Shown here in pieces: positions 1-6,757 of a stretch of 64,000 nt of DNA. This stretch comes from JAFAGO01 sp031987605 (GTDB lineage: Bacteria; Bacteroidota; Bacteroidia; Flavobacteriales; Weeksellaceae): contig DALZZF010000008.1 in NCBI GenBank assembly GCA_031987605.1, positions 57,024 through 121,023 on the forward strand, given 5' to 3'. The notes below the pieces were generated by a model. That model was not told where the DNA came from. It saw only the letters and a list, made by a program, of their open reading frames with translations, and ran no database searches. Position 1 is the stretch's first letter. Every line of letters starts with the position of its first letter. The position numbers and the translations under genes were made by a program.

Positions 1-30
1 TGGTGATTAGAAACACCTTTTTCAGTATTC

Positions 31-65
31 AAATGAAAATAGGAGAAACCTGAGTTTCTCCTATT
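31..65 (-). terminator. terminator of the curlin-repeat gene
   Basis: A perfect 12-bp stem (AATAGGAGAAAC / GTTTCTCCTATT, 4-nt loop) lies 29 bp past the stop of the minus-strand curlin gene. Read on the minus strand it is followed by an AT-rich tail (ATTTTCATTT), consistent with intrinsic termination. Confidence 0.75.
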
Positions 66-93
66 CAATAGATTTTTTTAACCAGATATTGGA

Positions 94-1110
94 TTAATTG
101 CTTTGGTGTGAAATAATTGTATTTCCGTTTCCAACTTGCATTCCAACATGTACGTGGTTTGTACCGATTTGGTGTGAATGAGCGAAATTGGAATTTCCTA
201 ATTGTACATCAATAGCCGTGTTGGAGTTTCCATATTGCCATTGTTCTATAGCATTACCATTACCTACTTGTAATCCGAATGTAGAGTTATCATTTCCTTC
301 TTGGTAAGAATCTACATAATTGTTGGATCCAATTTGATAATGATCTGCACTATTTCTGTCTCCAATTTGATATTGATAGGATTCGTTATCTGAACCCAAT
401 TGCAGTACTGAAGCATCATTTCTGTTGCCTAATTGTACTTGTTCTGCATAATTGGTTAAACCAATCTGAAGAACATCTGCTTCATTTCTGTTGCCCCATT
501 GTAATTGATAGGACTCATTTCCAATACCCAATTGTGTGGAAGAAGCATCATTTCTGTTTCCCCACTGATATTGTTCTGCAGTGTTGAATAAACCAACCTG
601 AGTAACACTGGCAGTGTTTCTGTTTCCAACTTGTTCCTGATAGGAATCGTTCCAGCCTCCTAATTGGAAAGCAGAAGCCGTATTACGATTTCCTTCCTGA
701 TTTTGTTCTACATTGTTTAGTAGACCTAACTGTACAGAACTCGCCGTATTTCGGTTTCCAATCTGCATTTGGTCGGTAACATTGGCAACACCAAACTGGA
801 ATGTAGAAGCAGCATTTCTGTTTCCGTATTGTTGAGTTGTATTTACGTTTAAAGCACCGTACTGATCTACATCAATAGAGTTTCTGTTTCCTTGGCTTAC
901 CCCAATATTCAAATTCATTTGTCCTACCTGATCGATAGTTGCCAGATTTCGGTTTCCATCCTGAAGCAGGAAGTTTGCGTTCATTAATCCTGTTTGATTA
1001 ATGTAGGCTTCGTTAAGGTTTCCAGTTTGTACGGTTACATCTAAATTTGCCTGTGCAAAAGATAATCCGAATCCAAATAGTGCAATTGCACCTGTAAATA
1101 ATTTTTTCAT
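94..1110 (-). CDS. curlin-repeat (CsgA/CsgB-like) secreted protein
   Basis: A 338-aa exported protein with an N-terminal signal peptide (MKKLFTGAIALFGFGLSFAQ). The rest is a regular array of about 14 units of 22 residues built on Q-x-G-N-R-N-x-A; the GNRN core is perfect nine times and then drifts to GDRN, GNDN and GNGN toward the C-terminus. The spaced Gln, Gly and Asn ladder is the curlin repeat known from the amyloid curli subunits CsgA and CsgB, so an extracellular fibre or adhesin role is inferred. The protein is more than twice as long as E. coli CsgA, which has five repeats. No csgE, csgF or csgG homologue lies nearby, so secretion must rely on genes elsewhere. It is single-gene, with its own promoter candidate (1140-1147) and terminator. 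Confidence 0.85.
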   Translation of the reverse strand: MKKLFTGAIALFGFGLSFAQANLDVTVQTGNLNEAYINQTGLMNANFLLQDGNRNLATIDQVGQMNLNIGVSQGNRNSIDVDQYGALNVNTTQQYGNRNAASTFQFGVANVTDQMQIGNRNTASSVQLGLLNNVEQNQEGNRNTASAFQLGGWNDSYQEQVGNRNTASVTQVGLFNTAEQYQWGNRNDASSTQLGIGNESYQLQWGNRNEADVLQIGLTNYAEQVQLGNRNDASVLQLGSDNESYQYQIGDRNSADHYQIGSNNYVDSYQEGNDNSTFGLQVGNGNAIEQWQYGNSNTAIDVQLGNSNFAHSHQIGTNHVHVGMQVGNGNTIISHQSN

Positions 1111-1139
1111 GATTAAAAAGTTTTAAATGGTTAGTGGTA

Positions 1140-1147
1140 CAAATGTA
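1140..1147 (-). promoter_or_regulatory. candidate -7 box of the curlin gene
   Basis: TACATTTG on the minus strand fits the Bacteroidota -7 consensus TAnnTTTG, 30 bp upstream of the curlin ATG. The -33 element is only a partial match (TTTC, 17 bp further up). Confidence 0.45.
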
Positions 1148-1321
1148 TATGCTTCCATTCAACCAGAAATCACCAAATCTTAGTAATTTGAAAAAATCAT
1201 TATTTGCCGTTATGAAAGGGGTGAATCAACCCTTATGCGATACATATTAACACTGTAAAGAGATGATGAACCAGCATTTATAAAGGAAAAAATTAAAGAA
1301 TATTCCTCAAATTAAAATACA

Positions 1322-1346
1322 AAAAAAGGAGCAAAAAGCCCCTTTT
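1322..1346 (-). terminator. terminator of the lipoprotein gene
   Basis: On the minus strand, CAAAAGGGGC - loop - GCTCCTTTT followed by T residues lies about 27 bp past the stop of the gene at 1374. A G-rich stem plus T-run supports intrinsic termination. Confidence 0.65.
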
Positions 1347-1373
1347 GGTTATTCTATTATAATATATTATAGA

Positions 1374-2075
1374 TTACCTCCGGAATCCAGAGTTTCCACT
1401 ATTTGTTGTTCTGTTTTCTGTAGAGGAACTGTTGGTATTGGTGGAATTCTGGGAACTTCTGAAACCACTGTCTGTAGATTCTGTCCTTACTGAATTGGTT
1501 GTTCGGGTTTCAGAACTTGTATTTCTTGCCGGGGTTGAAGATCTGGTATTGCTTGTTGAAGTTCTTATATTACTATTACTTTGCGTATTCGTATTTCTTT
1601 GAGAACCCGTTCCGGATCTGAAACCACTTCCATTTTGTCCGCTTCTGTTGGACGAATTGGAAGAGCCAGACGAATTGGTATTATTCCGGAAACCACTGTT
1701 GTTTGGATTTACATTATTGGAAGGTCGAATTGCGCCATTGTTATTATTGTTGGTATTATTACGAAAGCCACTATTTCCGGGAAGTATAGGAGAATTGTTT
1801 CTGTTTTCAACATAAATCTTTCTATTGTTCACACCATAATAATAAGGAGCTCCATTATCATAATAATAATTAAAGCCATCACGGTAATAATACCCGTCAT
1901 TTCCCCAATATCCGCCATTTCCATAATAGTAGGATGGGGCATAATAGTTTCCTCCATAATAATAAGGATCATCATAATATTGCTGGTTTCCGTAATATCC
2001 GGAAGGATAGGAGATACAGGAAGTTAAAGTTCCCATTAAAACTACCGCAAATATGGATGTTATAAAATTTTTCAT
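1374..2075 (-). CDS. Tyr/Gly- and Asn/Ser-rich lipoprotein, function unknown
   Basis: A 233-aa protein with a lipoprotein signal peptide; the lipobox ends at Cys20 (GTLTSC). Residues 23-85 are extraordinarily rich in Tyr and Gly. Residues 95-233 are low-complexity Asn/Ser/Thr/Arg with the motif SGFR recurring five times, the last almost at the C-terminus (NSGFRR). There is no recognisable catalytic domain; such composition suits a disordered surface or matrix lipoprotein. Its ATG overlaps the pnuC stop by 4 nt (ATGA), so translation is probably coupled to pnuC, yet no functional link is obvious. I do not recognise a named family. Confidence 0.75.
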   Translation of the reverse strand: MKNFITSIFAVVLMGTLTSCISYPSGYYGNQQYYDDPYYYGGNYYAPSYYYGNGGYWGNDGYYYRDGFNYYYDNGAPYYYGVNNRKIYVENRNNSPILPGNSGFRNNTNNNNNGAIRPSNNVNPNNSGFRNNTNSSGSSNSSNRSGQNGSGFRSGTGSQRNTNTQSNSNIRTSTSNTRSSTPARNTSSETRTTNSVRTESTDSGFRSSQNSTNTNSSSTENRTTNSGNSGFRR

Positions 2076-2752
2076 CTCTTTAAATTTTTTCTTTGGTTAT
2101 AACTTTTTTTCCATTCGATCAAACCAATGATCGCCATTATAGTAAATACTAAATATTGTGCCGAAGTAATTCCCAATCCTTTGTAAATATACATCGGAAT
2201 GGAAACAAAATCTCCAAAAATCCAGAAAATCCAGTTTTCTATACGTCTTTTGGCCATTAACCACATCCCAACCAGAAATAGCGAAGTGACAAAAATATCC
2301 ATCCAGTTCGCCCAATCCAGATGATACAGTCCTAAATCCACATCAGTAGCGGAAAATCTATTGTCAATGAATGGTTTATAATAATAAATCAAGGTGACCA
2401 GCGCAATGCTGAACAGGAATAAAAGCAGGGCAAACAACCATTCTTTTTTTTTGGTCCAGGATACTTCCACATGAACTTCATCTACCGAATGTTTCGACCA
2501 TAAAATCCAGCCATAAATACTCATAATGGTGTAATAAACATTAATCATGCAATCGCCCAAAAGCCCGAAGACAAAAAGAATGTATACATAAATTACCGTT
2601 GAAATAATTCCGGTAGGATATACCCAAATATTCTTTTTTATGGAAAAATAAACGCTCAGAATACCAAAAGTAGCCGCCAGAAACTCCAGAAAAATCTGGT
2701 AAGTTTGATAAGATTCATAAGGTTTTACAAACAAATCGTATAATTCTCCCAT
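2072..2752 (-). CDS. pnuC: PnuC-family nicotinamide riboside transporter
   Basis: About 226 aa with seven or so predicted membrane helices and the PnuC-typical stretch around FGILSVYFSIKKNIWVYPTG, GLLGDCMINVYYT and the Trp-rich end. PnuC proteins carry nicotinamide riboside across the inner membrane by facilitated diffusion, feeding NAD salvage. The reading frame can be extended to a GTG at 2767, but the ATG at 2752 (MGELYDLFVKPYESY) matches the usual start of the family better and is preferred. A -7 box TATCTTTG lies at 2798-2805. No TPP riboswitch motif is visible upstream, which argues against a thiamine-specific PnuT. The downstream lipoprotein overlaps by 4 nt. Confidence 0.9.
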   Translation of the reverse strand: MGELYDLFVKPYESYQTYQIFLEFLAATFGILSVYFSIKKNIWVYPTGIISTVIYVYILFVFGLLGDCMINVYYTIMSIYGWILWSKHSVDEVHVEVSWTKKKEWLFALLLFLFSIALVTLIYYYKPFIDNRFSATDVDLGLYHLDWANWMDIFVTSLFLVGMWLMAKRRIENWIFWIFGDFVSIPMYIYKGLGITSAQYLVFTIMAIIGLIEWKKSYNQRKNLKR

Positions 2753-2797
2753 ATTATTCTTTAGCACTCATAATGTTTAGTTTCATAAATGACCGTT

Positions 2798-2805
2798 CAA
2801 AGATA
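2798..2805 (-). promoter_or_regulatory. candidate -7 box of pnuC
   Basis: TATCTTTG on the minus strand (TAnnTTTG consensus) with a TTTC 19 bp upstream in place of the ideal TTTG -33 box. It would give a leader of about 35-45 nt to the ATG at 2752. Confidence 0.5.
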
Positions 2806-2963
2806 AGATTCTGAAAAATAAAATGAAAGGTTAAAATTAATTTAGAGCATCAAAATTTAGTAAAGATGATTTTCTGAGACTATGTAAAAAATTTCAGTAA
2901 AATTTAAATATCCTCTTAGCGTTCATTTTTAAGAAAAATCGCTGGTTTTTCAGTATAAAAAAA

Positions 2964-3287
2964 TTACCGCTTGTTATTCAGTTTATGCCCCAGTGAATTC
3001 CAGCCACCACCATTATACACTTCGGTATAACCGTTATTTTGAAGAATTGATTTTGCAGAAGCACTTCGCATTCCGGAAGCACAGCAGGTAATAATGGGTT
3101 TATTTTTATCTTTGAGTTTTGAAAAATTATGCACCAGTTTGTCCAACGGGATGTTAACAGAACCTTTTATATGACCGGATTGATATTCCTGAGCAGAACG
3201 AACATCCACAATTATGGCTCCTGTTTTCATGACTTCCGAAAAATCCGTTACAGGAATCCCCAATATCTTTTTTATGCTATCAAACAT
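2964..3287 (-). CDS. single-domain rhodanese-like protein
   Basis: 107 aa from the ATG at 3287 (MFDSIKKILG). The frame stays open upstream, but that extension includes the promoter-like TATTTTTG at 3306-3313 and is unlikely to be translated. The protein is one rhodanese domain: substrate-side motif VDVRSAQEYQSGHI and active-site loop CCASGMRS with the catalytic Cys of the CxxGxR pattern. Such proteins carry a persulfide sulfur on the Cys, in cytoplasmic sulfur transfer or detoxification. It has no signal peptide and no operon partner: it converges with nothing on its left and diverges from the APC permease on its right. Confidence 0.88.
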   Translation of the reverse strand: MFDSIKKILGIPVTDFSEVMKTGAIIVDVRSAQEYQSGHIKGSVNIPLDKLVHNFSKLKDKNKPIITCCASGMRSASAKSILQNNGYTEVYNGGGWNSLGHKLNNKR

Positions 3288-3305
3288 TTTAATAAAATTT
3301 AGATG

Positions 3306-3313
3306 CAAAAATA
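3306..3313 (-). promoter_or_regulatory. candidate -7 box of the rhodanese gene
   Basis: TATTTTTG on the minus strand, 19 bp before the chosen ATG at 3287. This short leader supports the shorter start. Confidence 0.45.
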
Positions 3314-3557
3314 TCACCCACCGGAAAAAAAATTGGTAACAGAAGTTACAATAGCCCAAAAATACAATTACAACAAACATAGGGAGCTGAAAATCTTTCG
3401 ATTAATAAAAAAAGATGATTTTTATTAAAAATAAACAAACCTGAAAGAAAACAGGCTTCCGATATGGAAAATTCAAATTAAAGGAATAAAAACCCCTAAA
3501 AAATGGTAATCTTGCCGAAAAATTTATACTTTCGTAACCGTAATAAAAAACTATAGT

Positions 3558-5237
3558 ATGTCAAACATCTGGAAAACAAAACCTTTAGATCAGCTTTTAG
3601 GCGAAGCTGAAGAATCAGAAAAAGGCCTGAAGAAAACACTTTCCGCCGGGGCATTAGTCGCACTGGGAATCGGTGCAATTATTGGCGCAGGTTTATTTTC
3701 CATTACGGGAATGGCGGCAGCCAATTATGCAGGTCCGGGAATTATGATTTCCTTTATTATCGCAGCAGTTGGTTGTGCATTTGCCGGCCTTTGTTACGCT
3801 GAATTTGCGTCCATGATTCCTGTTGCTGGAAGTGCATATACCTATTCTTACGCAACAATGGGGGAATTTGTAGCATGGATTATTGGTTGGGATCTGGTAT
3901 TGGAATATGCCGTTGGTGCGGCAACCGTTGCATCCAGCTGGTCAGGATATTTAGGAAAACTCTTTAATATTTTCGGATTGGGATTTGATGAACGGCTCAT
4001 GATTACTCCTTTTGATATAACTTCTGCCGGAGAAGCGGGAATTATCAATCTCCCGGCGGTTTTCATTGTGGTTGTAATGTCTTTAATTCTGATTAAAGGA
4101 ACCAGCGAATCCGCTTTGGTGAACAACCTGATTGTGGTCTTAAAAGTCACCATTGTAATCATCTTTATTGTAGTGGGGATCAAATATGTACGTCCGGAAA
4201 ATTTAACTCCGCTTATCCCGGAAAACAAAGGAAATTTCGGCGAATTCGGATGGAGTGGGATTATTCGAGCCGCAGCCGTCGTCTTCTTTGCCTACATTGG
4301 TTTTGATGCGGTTTCCACAGCCGCTCAGGAAACCAAAAATCCTAAAAAAGCAATGCCCATCGGAATTATGGGTTCATTGATTATCTGTACCGTTCTGTAT
4401 ATTATTTTCGCTTATGTAATGGTAGGTGTTGTGGAATATTCCAAATTTGCTGAGGGTGGAGCAGGAGACCATTTGGCTCCGGTTGCCATTGCCATCGAAA
4501 ATATGGGACCCATGATTAACGGGCAGGTTGTTCCAGCATATCCATGGTTGAATACCAGCATCATTATTGCTATTCTTTTAGGATATGCATCGGTAATTTT
4601 GGTAATGCTGATGGGGCAAAGCCGCGTTTTTTATTCCATGAGTCACGATGGTTTATTGCCAAAAATATTTTCTGAAGTACATTCAAGATTCAGAACCCCT
4701 TTCAAATCGAATTTGTTCTTCATGATTTTTGTAAGTCTTTTCGCTGCATTTGTACCGGGAAGAGTCGTAGGTGAAATGACCAGTATCGGGACTTTATTCG
4801 CATTTATATTAGTCTGTATCGGAGTTTTGGTACTCCGAAAAACACAGCCAAATGCACCTCGCGCATTCAAAACACCTTTGGTTCCTTTAGTTCCTATTTT
4901 GGGGGTAATTGTATGTTTTGGGATGATGGCTTTTCTTCCTTTTGATACCTGGATTCGTTTGGTAGCATGGATGATGTTAGGTTTGGATATTTATCTGTAC
5001 CGCGGAATTAAAAATTCAATTTTAGGAAATGCAGACGGAAAAGGAAATGATGCGAAAACCTACAGAATTACAGCAATTTCCGGATTTATATTGACCGCAA
5101 TTCTTGCTGTTTTAACGTTCCTTCACCATAGCAATGTAAATGCGGACGATCAGGCACTGATTAATTTCTCTGTAGTAATGATCATTGTGCATATTATTTT
5201 TTACGGTTATTATCTTTTAACAAAAAAGAAAAAATAA
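3558..5237 (+). CDS. APC-superfamily amino acid permease (CAT type)
   Basis: A 559-aa inner-membrane protein with 12-14 hydrophobic segments. The N-terminus has the APC consensus in TM1 (GIGAIIGAGLFSITG) preceded by an amphipathic LKKTLSAGALVAL, then PVAGSAYTYSYATMGEFVAWIIGWDLVLEY, the hallmark of the cationic amino acid transporter (CAT/YfnA) branch. Substrate uptake is probably proton-coupled; the actual amino acid cannot be told from sequence. Length is normal for the bacterial CAT branch. It is monocistronic: a strong terminator follows at 5261-5296. Confidence 0.9.
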   Translation: MSNIWKTKPLDQLLGEAEESEKGLKKTLSAGALVALGIGAIIGAGLFSITGMAAANYAGPGIMISFIIAAVGCAFAGLCYAEFASMIPVAGSAYTYSYATMGEFVAWIIGWDLVLEYAVGAATVASSWSGYLGKLFNIFGLGFDERLMITPFDITSAGEAGIINLPAVFIVVVMSLILIKGTSESALVNNLIVVLKVTIVIIFIVVGIKYVRPENLTPLIPENKGNFGEFGWSGIIRAAAVVFFAYIGFDAVSTAAQETKNPKKAMPIGIMGSLIICTVLYIIFAYVMVGVVEYSKFAEGGAGDHLAPVAIAIENMGPMINGQVVPAYPWLNTSIIIAILLGYASVILVMLMGQSRVFYSMSHDGLLPKIFSEVHSRFRTPFKSNLFFMIFVSLFAAFVPGRVVGEMTSIGTLFAFILVCIGVLVLRKTQPNAPRAFKTPLVPLVPILGVIVCFGMMAFLPFDTWIRLVAWMMLGLDIYLYRGIKNSILGNADGKGNDAKTYRITAISGFILTAILAVLTFLHHSNVNADDQALINFSVVMIIVHIIFYGYYLLTKKKK

Positions 5238-5260
5238 TCTGTTTTTAAATTCAATAAAAG

Positions 5261-5296
5261 AAATTTCCCGGTATCTTTTGCCGGGAATTTTTTATT
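5261..5296 (+). terminator. terminator of the APC permease gene
   Basis: AAATTTCCCGG - loop - CCGGGAATTT followed by a T-run, 24 bp past the permease stop. It also separates the permease from the BNR protein gene. Confidence 0.85.
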
Positions 5297-5314
5297 TTTA
5301 AATTTCAAATTTTA

Positions 5315-6352
5315 ATGATGAGAAAACGCTTAATCATTTATATTTTTCTTTTGGCATCGGTTTTTGCCTATTCGCAAAAAGTCCGGTTTGAAACGCTTTT
5401 AAAAGACGATATCAGCATTCGTGCTATTGAAATTAATGACGGGAAAATATATTATGCCGGAACCCATTCAAAATTTGGATATGTAAATCCGAACGACAGC
5501 ACCGATAAAAAGCAAATCCGTTTGTCACATCAAAATTTACAGTTCCGAACCTTGGCAAAAGACCAAAACTACTTTTACACCATTAATATTGAAAGTCCGG
5601 CTTACTTCTTTCAGATCAATGCAATCGATCTCACACATCGTATTATTTTTAAAGACACTTTGAAAACTGCTTTTTATGATGCTTTACATTTTGTCAATAC
5701 TCATGAAGCGTATGCTTTCTCTGATCCTGATAAAGATTTGAATTTGAAATTGATGAAATTAAAACCTGAAAAGAAAACTTTTATATTCCCAGCATTTTAT
5801 TCGGGAAAAAAGAGGGTGAAAATGAACGAAGACGAAGCGGCATTTGCGGCAAGCAATACGAATATTGCTTCCTACAAAAACACAGTTTGGTTGGGAACAG
5901 GAGGAGGTTCTGCGAGAATTTTAAAATTCAGTTTAAAATCTGATGAAGTAGAGTTATTTGAAACGAATATGATACAAGATTCGGAATCACAAGGAATTTA
6001 TTCCATTGATTTTTATGATGATACATTCGGGATTGCAGTTGGCGGAGATTACACCAGACAGGATGAAAATATCAACAATATTGCCACCACAAACAATGGC
6101 GGAAAGAGCTGGATCATTCGCGCTTCGGGAAAAAATGCAGGATATATGACCTGTGTGAAAATACGTCCCGATTCCAAAGGAAAAGACATTGTTGCCATCG
6201 GCGATCAGCATATTTCCTATTCTTCAGATTATGGAAACACATGGACCAAAATTTCGGATGAGAAAAATCTGTACACATGCCAATGGCTAAACAAAAACAC
6301 CCTCGTTCTTGCCGGAAAAAACCGAATTGTAAAAATGATTTTGAACTTTTGA
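5315..6352 (+). CDS. exported BNR/YCF48-like beta-propeller protein
   Basis: 345 aa with a cleavable signal peptide (RLIIYIFLLASVFAYSQ). The mature part has several repeats of the Asp-box/BNR type, for example TTNNGGKSWIIR and SSDYGNTWTKIS, i.e. S/T-x-D/N-x-G-x-x-W, the turn motif of sialidase-like and YCF48-like propellers. It also has the conserved YSIDFYDDTFGIAVGGDYT region. Homologues in flavobacteria are often labelled oxidoreductase without biochemical support; I would call it a periplasmic or surface propeller of unknown function. Two ATGs in tandem (5315 and 5318) are both possible starts. It lies between a terminator and a 405-bp gap, so it is probably transcribed alone. Confidence 0.75.
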   Translation: MMRKRLIIYIFLLASVFAYSQKVRFETLLKDDISIRAIEINDGKIYYAGTHSKFGYVNPNDSTDKKQIRLSHQNLQFRTLAKDQNYFYTINIESPAYFFQINAIDLTHRIIFKDTLKTAFYDALHFVNTHEAYAFSDPDKDLNLKLMKLKPEKKTFIFPAFYSGKKRVKMNEDEAAFAASNTNIASYKNTVWLGTGGGSARILKFSLKSDEVELFETNMIQDSESQGIYSIDFYDDTFGIAVGGDYTRQDENINNIATTNNGGKSWIIRASGKNAGYMTCVKIRPDSKGKDIVAIGDQHISYSSDYGNTWTKISDEKNLYTCQWLNKNTLVLAGKNRIVKMILNF

Positions 6353-6757
6353 AACTATTCAAATTTGTATAGCGGTTACTTCATAATTTCATATCTTAAA
6401 GAAGATGAAAAACCTTTAAACACAGCGTTTGTCATTTCGTAGAAATCTAAATTTTCTTTGTGGAAATGCTTTCAGCATGACAAAAACGGCGCATATTTTT
6501 ATCATATTGAATTACAGTATGGAAAACGAAATATGAAGTTTTGTAACGACCTCCATAAATTTTATGCCTTAAAACCATAACAAAAGTGAGTAAAGATGTT
6601 TTTTATGAGTGAAAAAAAATCTTCTTAGAATTATAAATCAGCTTTCAATTCATCATTCAACGGAAACGAAGGAATTTCAACAATTTAAATCTTAAAAAAT
6701 TCGTAAAACTAAACGCAAAATCATTATATTTGCCGACTAAAATTTAATGTAGATACA
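6353..6757. other. gene-free gap with an interspersed repeat
   Basis: No credible ORF. Positions about 6408-6530 hold a degenerate inverted repeat (TTTGTCATTTCGTAG ... GCATGACAAA) of the same family as 16525-16640 and 16690-16790; all share a leader like AAACCTTTAARCACA and a TGTCATTyCG core. The last 60 bp carry the secDF promoter. Confidence 0.5.
6725..6732 (+). promoter_or_regulatory. candidate -7 box of secDF
   Basis: TATATTTG matches TAnnTTTG exactly, 25 bp before the secDF ATG; a TTCG at 6700-6703 is a near -33 box at 21 bp spacing. Confidence 0.5.

Noticed and set aside
94..1110. Regular 66-bp periodicity suggesting a CRISPR or tandem-repeat array
   Set aside because: The repeat encodes the 22-residue curlin unit and drifts at synonymous positions; there are no constant repeat/spacer units.
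1581..2027. 148-aa plus-strand ORF, Ile/Arg-rich
   Set aside because: It is the mirror of the low-complexity lipoprotein gene; the composition is an artefact of reading Tyr/Asn codons backwards.
2768..2963. Possible TPP or other riboswitch upstream of pnuC
   Set aside because: No CTGAGA/ACCTGATCTGG-type core or compact fold; a plain -7 box explains the region.
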